From: an uncultured Planctomycetaceae bacterium
Lineage (GTDB): Bacteria; Planctomycetota; Planctomycetia; Gemmatales; Gemmataceae
Direction of reading: 5' to 3'
Assembly: GCA_937888715.1 (NCBI GenBank)
Contig: CALARU010000178.1
Span: forward strand, 1-64,000
Length of the DNA: 64,000 nt
Positions 35,960 through 45,561 of this stretch are shown here, piece after piece. The translations under genes and the position numbers were made by a program. The stretch's first letter is position 1; each line of letters starts with the position of its first letter. Under the pieces are notes generated by a model, which saw only the letters and a list, made by a program, of their open reading frames with translations, did not search any database and was not told where the DNA came from.

Positions 35960-36547
35960 CTAAGGAGCTAGGTCGATATCAAGCTCTCGGAGTTTAGCGC
36001 CCTGTAAAATCAATTCCAACAGTTCATCCGGTTTTGTTGCAACCAATAAGAGTTGTCTAAACTTTGGCTTTACAAAGCCTTGCTCAATCATTTGATCTAT
36101 CCACGCCAGCAAAGGATCAAAAAAACCTGCGGTATTTAGAATTCCGATTGGATTATGATGAATACCAAGTTGCGCCCAGGTTAGTATTTCGAACAATTCG
36201 TCACAGGTTCCAAAACCGCCAGGCAATGCAATAAAAGCTTCCGATTTCGAAGCCATCAAAGCTTTTCTTTCATGCATGGAATCAACAACAAACAATTCGG
36301 AAAGGCCTTTGTGGGCAATTTCTTTTTCAACTAATTTAGTGGGGATAACCCCTATTACATGGCCATTTGCAGCGAGACAAGCATCAGCAATAACGCCCAT
36401 GAGGCCAATATTGCCTGCGCCATAGATGAGCTTAATTTTTTCTTTTGCGAGCAAAGATCCCAAATGGGAAGCAGCGCTGGCAAAGATGGGATTAATTCCG
36501 GATCGAGAGCCACAAAAAACGCTCACACTTTGTATTTTAACTGGCAT
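35960..36547 (-). CDS. LOG family protein (TIGR00730 type)
   Basis: 195 residues. Rossmann-like LOG family, formerly annotated as lysine decarboxylase. Tested members are cytokinin-nucleotide or AMP phosphoribohydrolases. Signatures are VFCGSRSGINPIF at the start, LIYGAGNIGLMGVIADA near 40, and the catalytic HERKALMASKSEAFIALPGGFGTCDELFE (PGGxGTxxE) near 92-119. The start has AGGTG upstream and lies nine bases after the histidine kinase stop, so it is the third gene of that operon. Confidence 0.93.
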   Translation of the reverse strand: MPVKIQSVSVFCGSRSGINPIFASAASHLGSLLAKEKIKLIYGAGNIGLMGVIADACLAANGHVIGVIPTKLVEKEIAHKGLSELFVVDSMHERKALMASKSEAFIALPGGFGTCDELFEILTWAQLGIHHNPIGILNTAGFFDPLLAWIDQMIEQGFVKPKFRQLLLVATKPDELLELILQGAKLRELDIDLAP

Positions 36548-36556
36548 AAAAGCACC

Positions 36557-38122
36557 TCACAAAGCCACCCCGTACTGAATTTTAAAAGTTGCACCAAAAC
36601 CTTTTTGCGAAGAAACAGTCATTTTCCCGCCCGACTTATCCAGCACCGATTGCACAAAAGAAAGCCCCAAGCCCATGCCCGAACCAAGACCTTCAAAGAT
36701 TGCACTATCCCTGCGCGTGGAAAAATAAGCTTCGGTACACCTTGCAACAACCTCAGGATTCATTCCTGCACCATTATCTTGCACTTCCAAAAAAACATTA
36801 TTTGAAAGGGAAGAAAGGCTGAATGAAATTCTTCCACGCCATGCCGCAGCCTCGATGATCGTTGCTTTTGATTTTTGAATATCATCAATCTGCTGGCTTC
36901 TAGCTTGTTCTCGCAAGGCAAGACGCTGTTCAAAAATGGCATCACGAGCGTTAAAAACAAGATTTTCAAGGATCTGTTGCAAATGAGAGGGGTCAGCTTT
37001 AATAAAGATTTCCTCTTCGGTTTGCCCAATAATTTCAAGATCTATTTTCCACTTATCATTAGCAAGAGCTTTCCAATTAGAAACAGTTCGATTAACCAAC
37101 TCATTCAAATCAAACCGCACGGGTTCAAATTTATCATCCTGCCTGCGAACCGCACGGAGGATTTGTTCCAACCTATCCGCAACTGCACCAAGGGTATTTT
37201 CCACTTCCCCCAGCATGAACGAAGTATTTAGATCAAGCGCTTTGTTTGAGGTGCATCTTCGAAGTAGATCAAGAGGCCGAACCAAAAGGTTTTTAATATT
37301 GTGGGCATAAGAACCCGCCATGATTCCGACACCTGCATACATTTGAGACCTAAGTTCCACCGAATCTTTTTCTGCGGCCTTTGCAACGAGTTGTTGTGCT
37401 AGCAGTTCTTTTTCTGCCACCGCTGCAGCTTGCGCCACCTTTTGAGACTGAAGGAATCGGGCTCGCTCCCGAAAATAGCTATAAAAAGACTGGATTGTAA
37501 CCGCTAGAGCAAGGCCAGCACCGACAAGAAAAAGCCAGCGCCCGCGGGAAAGTTTTTCCTGCTCGATAGATCTTCTGCGATCGTAAGCATGAAGTTGGTA
37601 GTAGAGCTTTACCTTGGCATTATCTGCAATGGAGTATTCAAGAATCTGGGATTGTTCAGGCTGAAAAGGAAACCCTGAAGCCCAACGAATCGGGCGGTCA
37701 GCCTCTTCTGAAATTGTAATTTCGATTTCATAAAAAGTAGGAAACAAAGGAAGAATACCAGGGTGAATTTTTGTCGGGGGCTCTCCAAGAGCGCGAAGAT
37801 GTTGATATATCTCTTCCCTGCGAACCAACACCAATTGATTTAACCCATCCTGCAATGGTTCCACCTTGGTGTTTTCAGTATTTGCGAGTTTCCGATAATT
37901 ATCAATCAACTCTGGTAATGATTTCCTAAAAACCCTGGCTTCTTCAAGCCATTCTTTCAAGATGTTTTGTTCATACTTCGCCTCACCCTTGATCCAAAAC
38001 AATAATGCATCAGAAATAGCAAACAAGGCAATGGCCCAAAAGAACAAAGGCAAAAGGAATAGATACAAACCAAGTCGTGGTGTATTGCTTTTTTCTGGGT
38101 TTAAAAAGCTGGGGTTATTCAC
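36557..38122 (-). CDS. Membrane-bound sensor histidine kinase
   Basis: 521 residues. TM1 at about 15-37, an extracytoplasmic region to about 190, TM2 at about 193-212, then a coiled helix (ARFLQSQKVAQAAAVAEKELLAQQL). The dimerisation/phospho-acceptor region is MAGSYAHNIKNLLVRPLDLLRR with the histidine in AHNIKN. The HATPase domain has the N-box NLVFNARDAIFEQ, the G1 box DNGAGM and G2 GLGSGMGLGLSFVQSVLDKSGG. No response regulator gene is near. It overlaps the ligand-binding-like gene upstream by four bases (ATGA), and the two are probably functional partners. Confidence 0.92.
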   Translation of the reverse strand: MNNPSFLNPEKSNTPRLGLYLFLLPLFFWAIALFAISDALLFWIKGEAKYEQNILKEWLEEARVFRKSLPELIDNYRKLANTENTKVEPLQDGLNQLVLVRREEIYQHLRALGEPPTKIHPGILPLFPTFYEIEITISEEADRPIRWASGFPFQPEQSQILEYSIADNAKVKLYYQLHAYDRRRSIEQEKLSRGRWLFLVGAGLALAVTIQSFYSYFRERARFLQSQKVAQAAAVAEKELLAQQLVAKAAEKDSVELRSQMYAGVGIMAGSYAHNIKNLLVRPLDLLRRCTSNKALDLNTSFMLGEVENTLGAVADRLEQILRAVRRQDDKFEPVRFDLNELVNRTVSNWKALANDKWKIDLEIIGQTEEEIFIKADPSHLQQILENLVFNARDAIFEQRLALREQARSQQIDDIQKSKATIIEAAAWRGRISFSLSSLSNNVFLEVQDNGAGMNPEVVARCTEAYFSTRRDSAIFEGLGSGMGLGLSFVQSVLDKSGGKMTVSSQKGFGATFKIQYGVAL

Positions 38123-39756
38123 CTGTTCGCCCCCGAAGAAAACAATAATTTTGAACGGAGGGTAGGCAAAGGAAGTTGATTTTTACCTTGCGAAAGTAAT
38201 GACCATATTTCCAGTTTTGCTGAAGTACGATCGCTTGGATCCAACAAGGGTTTAAGCACACCAATGAACTCGCCTGTACCTGCATTGCGATTTCCTGCTG
38301 CATCAAACAAGGGCGTTCCTTTTTCTACCGTAACCCGATCTCCATCCCAAGTAAGTTTTTTAAGGTATAAAGATAAATCGCCGGTATCAATAAAAAGCCC
38401 TGGAAGAAGCCCCTCGAGAATCTGACTCGAAAAAATAAGTTCTTCCGTACTCGTGGCTTTTGCCAAATGCCCCGTATCAGCCCAATCATTAATGGGCCTG
38501 AATCCCGCTTCATGGGAAACAGGATTTGCATGGCTAAAAAAAACAATCTTGGAAGGCAGTTCAGAAACCGGCCATGCAACTTCACGATCACGGTAAACGG
38601 TATTCAAGGAAAGAGTATCGCCTGTTACCACCACCATTTTTTGTGCAAGTTTTGGGTCTGAAAGAGAAAGTTCGCGTAAAAATCTTCTTGCTTGCAATGC
38701 CTGCGAACCGACAACCATCAAAGGTTGCGTTTGTTCCGGTTTCAGTTTGATATCTAAAAGCAAAAATCTCAACGCTTCTTTCTCAAAACGATTTGAGGCA
38801 TAACGAACCCCGATGCTAGAGTCAATAATCTGTGGAATAGGATGCGTATTCATAGAAAAAGAAGATGCTTTTTTCCCTAGCATTTGCAAAGGCGGGGCCA
38901 AAAGAAATGCGAAGTTTGTATTTTGCTGGGCTAACACGGTGGAACAAACCCAACCATACGCTGCCAATCCATCTGCGACCGTTTGTTTATTGAGAGAGGC
39001 CCAAAAAGTTGCGACAAAATCCCGTGCATAAGAATCGTCCTCCCATAACACAATATGAACCGGGTCTGAATCGGGTTTCAAATCCGGGTTAGACCAAAGC
39101 AAACGAATTATGGCATCAGACATGATTCGATTATCAAAACCAAATCGAAAAGTTTTTTCAGGGTAAATCCCCATTAATCCAATGTCATCTGCAGAGTTGG
39201 GTCCAAAAGTTCCGTTAAAATCTTTTGCAAGTGTATTAGACGAAGCAGTGGTAAGAATAAGCGGAGGCGCTTTTCCAACATTTACTTTTGCAGCAACCTT
39301 AGAAACGGCTTGAACTATCGCCATTGCGTCGTCTGTAGTTGGCCCCGCAACAATTGCTGAGGGAATTATGCTTCGGGAGAATAATTTTTCCACCCAGTCT
39401 TCATACTTCATGCCACTGGAAATCTTGTACCACTTCACAACAATTGTCAGTTTCGAATTGGGGTGCGATATTTTGAAAAAAGGAACGCTAGCGGTAAGTT
39501 CGGGAAAAGTCTGACTTCCTAATTCAAACTTAACCTTGGCAAGAAAAGGATCCGGATGATTTGCCAACAATTTGCCCGAAGATACAAGCCTTTCCCATGC
39601 GGATGAGTAACTTGCAGGATAAACCCAAGCGATCTCTTTTTGATTGGGTTCTAATTCCTCTTCTTTCTGTCTGAACAGGTAAGGGTTCCACAAAAAAAGC
39701 AGAAACAACACCAATACAAAACTAAACCAATACACCTTGCGCAAGAGATTCCTCAT
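38119..39756 (-). CDS. Membrane-anchored periplasmic-binding-like protein, probable sensor partner
   Basis: 545 residues. One N-terminal hydrophobic anchor (YWFSFVLVLFLLFLWNPYLF, about 9-28), the rest extracytoplasmic. The body resembles a type 1 periplasmic-binding fold (branched-chain amino-acid receptor-like): SAIVAGPTTDDAMAIVQAVSKVAAK near 133-157, LILTTASSNTLAKDFNG, FRFGFDNRIMSDAIIRLLW and VHIVLWEDDSYARDFVATFW near 233-252. It is the first gene of an operon with a histidine kinase whose start overlaps its stop codon, so it may deliver a ligand signal to that kinase (inference). I see no transporter genes nearby. Confidence 0.75.
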   Translation of the reverse strand: MRNLLRKVYWFSFVLVLFLLFLWNPYLFRQKEEELEPNQKEIAWVYPASYSSAWERLVSSGKLLANHPDPFLAKVKFELGSQTFPELTASVPFFKISHPNSKLTIVVKWYKISSGMKYEDWVEKLFSRSIIPSAIVAGPTTDDAMAIVQAVSKVAAKVNVGKAPPLILTTASSNTLAKDFNGTFGPNSADDIGLMGIYPEKTFRFGFDNRIMSDAIIRLLWSNPDLKPDSDPVHIVLWEDDSYARDFVATFWASLNKQTVADGLAAYGWVCSTVLAQQNTNFAFLLAPPLQMLGKKASSFSMNTHPIPQIIDSSIGVRYASNRFEKEALRFLLLDIKLKPEQTQPLMVVGSQALQARRFLRELSLSDPKLAQKMVVVTGDTLSLNTVYRDREVAWPVSELPSKIVFFSHANPVSHEAGFRPINDWADTGHLAKATSTEELIFSSQILEGLLPGLFIDTGDLSLYLKKLTWDGDRVTVEKGTPLFDAAGNRNAGTGEFIGVLKPLLDPSDRTSAKLEIWSLLSQGKNQLPLPTLRSKLLFSSGANR

Positions 39757-39932
39757 TCCAGTAAAAAAAAGTATTTAGTGCTACCAGCTACAACATTTAT
39801 TTTACCTTCCTAAAATTTCAAATGTCTGTCATAATTCATAAATTATATTCAAGGATTATTTGGAAAGACCTTCGGGAGTATTGTAGCGTTCTTTCCAAGA
39901 TATCTCATTATCTAGTTTCAATAAGGTTTTTT

Positions 39933-41429
39933 ATGGCTATCAGCCCGACTACAATTGTTATTTTTGGTGCTTCCGGTGATTTAACCTCACGAAAGCTTAT
40001 CCCTTCGCTTTATCGAATGGATCGCAAAGGAAGGCTCCCTGAAAACATCAGGATAATTGGCGTGGCAAGGTCACCCTTTGATGACGACTCGTTTCGCTTA
40101 AAAATGGCAGATGCAATCAAATCCTTATCCGCAGACGACTGGAATGAAGAAGCTTGGAATAAATTTGCCCCCCGTTTGGGATATGCCCGAGGCGATGCCT
40201 CAACGGATGGCGGCTTAGAAAATCTCCAAAACCAACTTGAAACCATCGAAAATGGATTACCTGGTAACAGGCTTTATTATCTTTCCGTTGCACCACAGCT
40301 ATACCCAGAAATCACAAAAAACCTTGGCAAACTTGGCATGGCAAGCTCCGTCGATGGAAGCGCTTCCAACCCAGGTTGGCGCAGACTTATCATCGAAAAA
40401 CCCTTTGGTCATGACCTTTCTACCGCAAAAAGCCTCAACAGGGTTATCCGAACTCATTTTCACGAAGACCAAATCTACCGAATCGACCATTATCTCGGCA
40501 AAGAAACTGTGCAAAACCTTTTGGTTTTCCGTTTTGCAAACACTCTTTTTGAACCACTGTGGAACAGTAACTACATCGATCATGTGCAAATCACCGTTGC
40601 TGAAACAGTGACGATAGGCAACCGCGCAGACTACTACGATAACGCTGGCATTTTACGCGACATGTTTCAAAATCATCTTTTGCAATTACTTTGCCTGGTG
40701 GCAATGGAAGCCCCAGCACGATATGCAGCAGATCCACTTCGAAACGAAAAAACCAAGGTGCTTGATGCCATGCCTGTTTTTTCTGTCGAAGAAGCAAGGC
40801 AGCGAATTGCAACGGGTAGGTATCAAGGATATTTGAATGAACGAGGTGTTAAACCCAATTCCCAAACACCGACCTTTGCTGCAGTAGAATTTTCAATCGA
40901 TAACTGGCGCTGGAGAGGTGTGCCCTTCTACCTTCGCTCTGGTAAAGGCATGGCTTTACGCTCTAGCGAAGTGGTTATCCAATTTCGTTGCCCCCCACAC
41001 CTAATGTTCCCGATGCCCCCGGGAAGCTCGATCCAATGCAACAGACTGGCAATTTGTATTCAACCTGATGAGGGCATTCATCTAAACTTCATCACCAAAG
41101 AACCCGATCGTGATGGAACCGTTCTAGTGCCCTCTGATATGGAATTTCACTATCGAAACGCTTATGCCAATGTCAAAATCCCCGAGGCATACGAAAGGTT
41201 GCTGCAAGACGCCCTAAATGGCGATGCCTCGCTATTTATGCGGAGCGATGAAATTGAAAGATCTTGGGAATTAATCGAACCTTTTTTGCTCGCAACTGAA
41301 GATTCCCATGCAAAAATCCCCGAAGACTACCACATCGGCACCATGGGTACCGCAGGGGCAGACTCATTACTTGCTAAGAATGGCCGATCTTGGATCTCGA
41401 TGGGATTAGCAAAAAAGCCTAAGGATTAG
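39933..41429 (+). CDS. zwf: Glucose-6-phosphate 1-dehydrogenase
   Basis: 498 residues. First enzyme of the oxidative pentose phosphate route, making 6-phosphogluconolactone and NADPH. The coenzyme fingerprint is FGASGDLTSRKLIPSLYRM (about 11-29), the substrate signature is IYRIDHYLGKETVQNLL (about 181-197) with the conserved RIDHYLGKE, followed by the RADYYDNAGILRDMFQNHLLQ segment. The ATG at 39933 with AAGG upstream gives the usual length; an open frame extends upstream without a family match. No pgl or gnd gene lies in the window. It is monocistronic and divergent from the sensor operon. Confidence 0.97.
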   Translation: MAISPTTIVIFGASGDLTSRKLIPSLYRMDRKGRLPENIRIIGVARSPFDDDSFRLKMADAIKSLSADDWNEEAWNKFAPRLGYARGDASTDGGLENLQNQLETIENGLPGNRLYYLSVAPQLYPEITKNLGKLGMASSVDGSASNPGWRRLIIEKPFGHDLSTAKSLNRVIRTHFHEDQIYRIDHYLGKETVQNLLVFRFANTLFEPLWNSNYIDHVQITVAETVTIGNRADYYDNAGILRDMFQNHLLQLLCLVAMEAPARYAADPLRNEKTKVLDAMPVFSVEEARQRIATGRYQGYLNERGVKPNSQTPTFAAVEFSIDNWRWRGVPFYLRSGKGMALRSSEVVIQFRCPPHLMFPMPPGSSIQCNRLAICIQPDEGIHLNFITKEPDRDGTVLVPSDMEFHYRNAYANVKIPEAYERLLQDALNGDASLFMRSDEIERSWELIEPFLLATEDSHAKIPEDYHIGTMGTAGADSLLAKNGRSWISMGLAKKPKD

Positions 41430-41521
41430 CCAAGATTCTGATTGGCCTTGCCCAGATTTACAAAAGCGTTACGCTACTGCCTTAAGCTGAAACTTTAGTT
41501 CCAGGCAAAAGGCGGGTTTTC

Positions 41522-42226
41522 ATGGATTGGATTTTGTATTTCGTTGATTTGATCAGGCATTTGGATGTGCATCTTAACGACCTAGTAGGAACCATGGGCC
41601 CGTGGTTTTATCTTGCGATGTTTGCTATCATTTTCTGTGAAACAGGCTTGGTGGTAACCCCATTTCTTCCGGGCGACTCTTTGCTTTTCACCTTGGGCGC
41701 AATGTGCATGTCGAGCAATAGCGAATTAAATCTTCCCGCAATGGGCCTCACTCTTTTGGTCGCCGCAGTTTTAGGCGACGCTGTAAATTATTCTTTGGGA
41801 TATTGGACGGGGCCACGGGTATTCAAATCTGAAAAGTCCTTGTTATTAAACAAAGACCACCTTTTAAAAGCTCAGGGATTCTACGAAAAGTATGGAAAGA
41901 AAATGATTATTCTAGCAAGATTTGTCCCAATTATTCGCACCTTTGCACCTTTTGTCGCAGGCATAGGCAAAATGAATTACCCAACTTTTTTAGCATACAA
42001 TGTAGTCGGAGCCATTGCATGGGTAGGACTTTGCATGGGTGCAGGCGTCTTGTTTGGGCAAATACCATGGGTTAAAAAGAATTTTGAAGTGGTAATTCTT
42101 GGCGTCATCTTTATTTCAATTTTACCATTGGTCTACGAATTTGTTGTCAGCCGCTATGCTGCCCAAAAAAAAACGGCTCTTGATGCCAAGGACCTGAGTG
42201 CTGACCTCCAAAGTAAAGCAGGGTAA
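41522..42226 (+). CDS. DedA family membrane protein
   Basis: 234 residues. DedA/VTT family, implicated in membrane lipid flipping and proton-motive-force-dependent envelope homeostasis. Seen: CETGLVVTPFLPGDSLLF (about 38-55) with the membrane-embedded acidic Glu and the conserved FxPGD, then GDAVNYSLGYWTGPRVF, FYEKYGKKMIILARFVPIIRTFAPFVAGIGKM with the RFxPxxR signature, and further hydrophobic segments. About five to six membrane spans. GGCGGG precedes the ATG. The small cupin gene begins two bases after its stop codon. Confidence 0.94.
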   Translation: MDWILYFVDLIRHLDVHLNDLVGTMGPWFYLAMFAIIFCETGLVVTPFLPGDSLLFTLGAMCMSSNSELNLPAMGLTLLVAAVLGDAVNYSLGYWTGPRVFKSEKSLLLNKDHLLKAQGFYEKYGKKMIILARFVPIIRTFAPFVAGIGKMNYPTFLAYNVVGAIAWVGLCMGAGVLFGQIPWVKKNFEVVILGVIFISILPLVYEFVVSRYAAQKKTALDAKDLSADLQSKAG

Positions 42227-42227
42227 A

Positions 42228-42590
42228 ATGCCAAAAATCATCTTAAATCCGATTCAAATCGAAGCTGCTGGTACAGGCAATAAAATCATTCAAGAATTCT
42301 TTGGCAAAATTACCTCTTCAGATTCCAACATTAGTATTGCCAGAATGATAAGCCCTGAAGGATGGTCTGAACCGGGCCAAACTCCTGAATTCGATGAATA
42401 CACCCTTGTGTTAAAAGGCTGTATGCATGTTGAAACAAAAACTGGCCTAAACATTATTAAGGCAGGGCAGGCAATCCAAACTTTTGCAGGAGAATGGATT
42501 CGCTACAGCACCCCGGAAAAAGATGGGGCAGAATATATCGCAATCTGCCTTCCTGCTTTCACCCCAGAATCAGTCAACCGGGACGAATAA
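42228..42590 (+). CDS. Cupin-domain protein
   Basis: 120 residues. One cupin barrel. Visible: EFDEYTLVLKGCMHVETKTG, where the usual HxH is missing but the Glu/Gly pattern of motif 1 remains, then KAGQAIQTFAGEWIRYST as motif 2. Few histidines are left in the expected positions, so a metal site is doubtful and it may bind a ligand without catalysing. ATG at 42228 sits one base past the dedA stop with AGGG just upstream, so co-translation is likely. Confidence 0.8.
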   Translation: MPKIILNPIQIEAAGTGNKIIQEFFGKITSSDSNISIARMISPEGWSEPGQTPEFDEYTLVLKGCMHVETKTGLNIIKAGQAIQTFAGEWIRYSTPEKDGAEYIAICLPAFTPESVNRDE

Positions 42591-42680
42591 TTCATTTTTT
42601 AATCCATTACAATTTGGTAAGCTAATCTTGGTCTAAGTTAATGGTCAACCACATTGTTGGTTACTCATCTAGGAATCGCC

Positions 42681-44024
42681 ATGGATAGTCTTTTGCATCA
42701 CAATCTGACCCAGACACAATGGGTTTCATTTATTACCCTTTTGGTAATCGGCCTTCCTGTTGCTGCATATATTTTAAGAACATGCCTGAGCCTATTTAAT
42801 GAAGAAATGCCTTCCTACCGAAGAGCGATGTTCATTGTTCCTGCTGTCGCCTTGGGAGCTTATCTTGCATTTGATGTACTTTCTTACCTCGTTTTGTTAG
42901 CTATCAGAGATAGCAGAGTGATTCAGCGCACGCCCTATGGGCAATCGGGGTTCGGCTTTTCACAATGGATATTTACTGCTCTACCGATTAAATGGGCCGT
43001 GGTTTCTTTCATTCCGCTGATTCGATACACCCTTGTATTTATCGTGATAGCGATTGCGGGAATATTACAAGTTTTCTTTCTAACGATTCCATTTCGAAAA
43101 GCGTTATTCATCTTTGCAGCTCAATGGACCGCCAACTTATTTGCTTACTTTATCATCAGTAATGTATTGCATTTTTCCTCAGGGCTTATGGGCCATTCTT
43201 CCGGACTGCATATTGATATGCAAACCATTCATGACAAATACGAATCAGTGGTTTCCAATGATAAGGCAAAAGAGGCAGCAAAAGAAACAAATGAAACCGT
43301 AAAAACTGGCCTTCATGCCGTACATGAAAGAGCGGACCCGATACTCAAGGAATTCAAAGAAAACCTTAAGCCAATAACCGATAGGTTACCCGAATCTGTA
43401 AATCATTTTTTGGAATCCGGAGGTTGGTGGTTGGTAATTGGGTTGTTAAGTGTGATCTTTTTCTTTTGGGCAAGATCGCTTTGGTACAAGATCAAACGAT
43501 CATTCAGGAAAGGTAACGCCAACAAGAAAAGACTACTACTATCATCTGAAAAATGGGCAGCAGGAGAACTATTCGAAGATTTATCTAAAATGACTGCCCC
43601 GATCAACAGACCAGGTAAAGATCGTGTGACCGTGAAAGGAATACCTGCAAGAATATACCTTGTTATTATTGCAAAGGCAGGCGGTGCGGGGCCTGATTTA
43701 AGCGAAAGCCAATCCGAAGCCATACTTGATTATGTATTATCAGGGCTAGGTGAAGTTTCGAGCAGAGATTATCCACGAGTAAAGATATGGGAACCGCAAT
43801 ACAGCCCAGAAGGATTCACCCAAATCTTCAATCAAAATATCAGGGTGCCTGAGCCAAAGGGCACCAAATCGAATTGGATATTAGCCAACGGCGCAGTGAA
43901 AATGGGGCGAGATAAAATATATCTAGGCATCGCCTTTTTTGCTGATGAGCCAAACCTAGTCCGAAATATAGCAATCACAGGTGATCAATGGCTTGATGTT
44001 CTGCGCATTGAAACGATTGATTAA
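42681..44024 (+). CDS. Membrane protein with soluble C-terminal domain, unknown function
   Basis: 447 residues from an ATG with AGGA six bases upstream. Four hydrophobic segments in the first 175 residues (about 15-35, 50-75, 110-135, 140-165). A charged helical region (HDKYESVVSNDKAKEAAKETNETVKTG) follows, then a further membrane span near 243-262 (WWLVIGLLSVIFFFWARSLWY). A soluble C-terminal domain (about 285-447) has VTVKGIPARIYLVIIAKAGGAGPDLSE and an ending AITGDQWLDVLRIE. No known family. Its stop shares the palindrome TTAA with the stop of the convergent pseudokinase gene. Confidence 0.85.
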   Translation: MDSLLHHNLTQTQWVSFITLLVIGLPVAAYILRTCLSLFNEEMPSYRRAMFIVPAVALGAYLAFDVLSYLVLLAIRDSRVIQRTPYGQSGFGFSQWIFTALPIKWAVVSFIPLIRYTLVFIVIAIAGILQVFFLTIPFRKALFIFAAQWTANLFAYFIISNVLHFSSGLMGHSSGLHIDMQTIHDKYESVVSNDKAKEAAKETNETVKTGLHAVHERADPILKEFKENLKPITDRLPESVNHFLESGGWWLVIGLLSVIFFFWARSLWYKIKRSFRKGNANKKRLLLSSEKWAAGELFEDLSKMTAPINRPGKDRVTVKGIPARIYLVIIAKAGGAGPDLSESQSEAILDYVLSGLGEVSSRDYPRVKIWEPQYSPEGFTQIFNQNIRVPEPKGTKSNWILANGAVKMGRDKIYLGIAFFADEPNLVRNIAITGDQWLDVLRIETID

Positions 44025-45403
44025 TAATCCTCTGCCGATTGGGCATCATTATTCTGAGAATTGCGCCAATTGCAAAAAGATTCAACACTATAAGAAATTA
44101 CGCCGCCCATAATAAGACAAACCAAGCTCATAAAATGCCAACCAGTGATTAGATGCAAAAAAGCGACAATTAACAGGCTAAGTACCGATCCCAATCCTAA
44201 AAATGTCAAATCTCTTGTATCAGGATTGAATTCTGCAATAAGCTTCTTGATTGAAAATTCTTCATCATCTTCAGAAACATCAGGGCGCACGGTTGGAACT
44301 TTTTTAACTTTCGAGGTTTCTGGTTGGGGCGTTTCAATATTAGGCATGGTAGGCACATAAGGAACAGCAATGTATTCTTCGTTACGGCCAGCAACAGCTT
44401 CTTCCTCAGCTGCCAAAGAAACGCGAAGAGCTTTTGCAGCATGAGCAATTTTTGCGGGCCTTTCTGAAATAGTTGGAGAAACCATCTGATCGGCTAATGC
44501 TGCTAACTCTTCAGGGGCTTCAGGCGTAATCGAACTAAGCGCAGGAAAAACCCCTGATCCTTCCACTTCAGCAGACAATTTCCCTGCTAAAGCTCTATAA
44601 AGTAATTTACCAACCCGAAAATTCTCTTCTGCCAAGGTCAAATCTTTTACACCAGTAAAGTTTGCTCCATTACTTAAAGGAACTATATTCCCCTCCGGCG
44701 AAACCTTAACTTCGGTGGCAATCATACCAGGAGAAATAAAGGCGTTGGCAACCTTGACTGTTTTTGGCCCCTTGGGCTCGGTCTTGTTCGTTGCAAGGAA
44801 TACATCCGAATTCGAAAGGTTGCCACAAGGTACGGATTTTTCCTGGGCATGGGCCACAGCAACCATCACAATCGCCATGATTTTCGCAGCATTTTGGTGC
44901 GGTATTTTACCCCTACGGGAGAGAATCATTTCCAGGCTTTCGCCCTCCAAAAATTCTCGGACGATAAAACTGTGACCGTTTGATTCACCATTATCGACCA
45001 AACCTGCAAGATGCGGGTGCTTTATTTCCAGACCTATTTGCAATTGACCCTGAAACTTCTTATTCAAGGCTTGGTTTTTTATCACTTCATCTTTGACAAA
45101 CTGCAAGGCAAACTGTTCACCTAGCGGATTTTGTACTTTCACCCCACCTGCATAGGCTCCGGTTTTTATTATTTCGATCACTTTATAATTTGCAATTTTA
45201 AGAGCAGATACTTTCCCAGACACCAACACCAATGCTTGAAATTCACTTAAAAACTTGTTCAAAACCATCCATTTCAGAAACATTTTGACATCAGCAGAAT
45301 CAGTCCGATTCGCTACAAACCACCGTTGCTTGGCACTCTCAATATCGCGGGAGGAAAGCAACTTCTTTTCTATAATTGTTTGAATTACTTGGTCAACATT
45401 CAT
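44021..45403 (-). CDS. Membrane-associated protein-kinase-like protein, probable pseudokinase
   Basis: 460 residues. The N-terminus is a short helical module. A kinase-like domain follows (about 70-330) with ANYKVIEIIKTGAYAGGVKV as the glycine loop, HPHLAGLVDNGESNGHSFIVREFLEGESLEMILSRRGKIP as the N-lobe/hinge part, and FRVGKLLYRALAGKLSAE in the C-lobe. Catalytic positions are missing: the VAIK lysine reads FALQF (Q101), the HRDLKPxN loop reads CGNLSNSD (N195 for the Asp), and no DFG is visible. The acidic, proline-rich linker leads to two membrane spans near 400-445. The start is ambiguous between 45415 and 45403; the latter has GGA seven bases upstream. Confidence 0.82.
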   Translation of the reverse strand: MNVDQVIQTIIEKKLLSSRDIESAKQRWFVANRTDSADVKMFLKWMVLNKFLSEFQALVLVSGKVSALKIANYKVIEIIKTGAYAGGVKVQNPLGEQFALQFVKDEVIKNQALNKKFQGQLQIGLEIKHPHLAGLVDNGESNGHSFIVREFLEGESLEMILSRRGKIPHQNAAKIMAIVMVAVAHAQEKSVPCGNLSNSDVFLATNKTEPKGPKTVKVANAFISPGMIATEVKVSPEGNIVPLSNGANFTGVKDLTLAEENFRVGKLLYRALAGKLSAEVEGSGVFPALSSITPEAPEELAALADQMVSPTISERPAKIAHAAKALRVSLAAEEEAVAGRNEEYIAVPYVPTMPNIETPQPETSKVKKVPTVRPDVSEDDEEFSIKKLIAEFNPDTRDLTFLGLGSVLSLLIVAFLHLITGWHFMSLVCLIMGGVISYSVESFCNWRNSQNNDAQSAEDY

Positions 45404-45561
45404 TTCTGCATCCAAATCTTATTTATTAATGCTTTGTTGTTTAATAGACAATTTTAGATGTTACAACATTTAAACCATTATTTCACAATAAAAATACTTA
45501 GACTTATTGCTAAATTCTCAAATTCCCAATATACCTACCCTATTACTTTGGGAGATATTTT

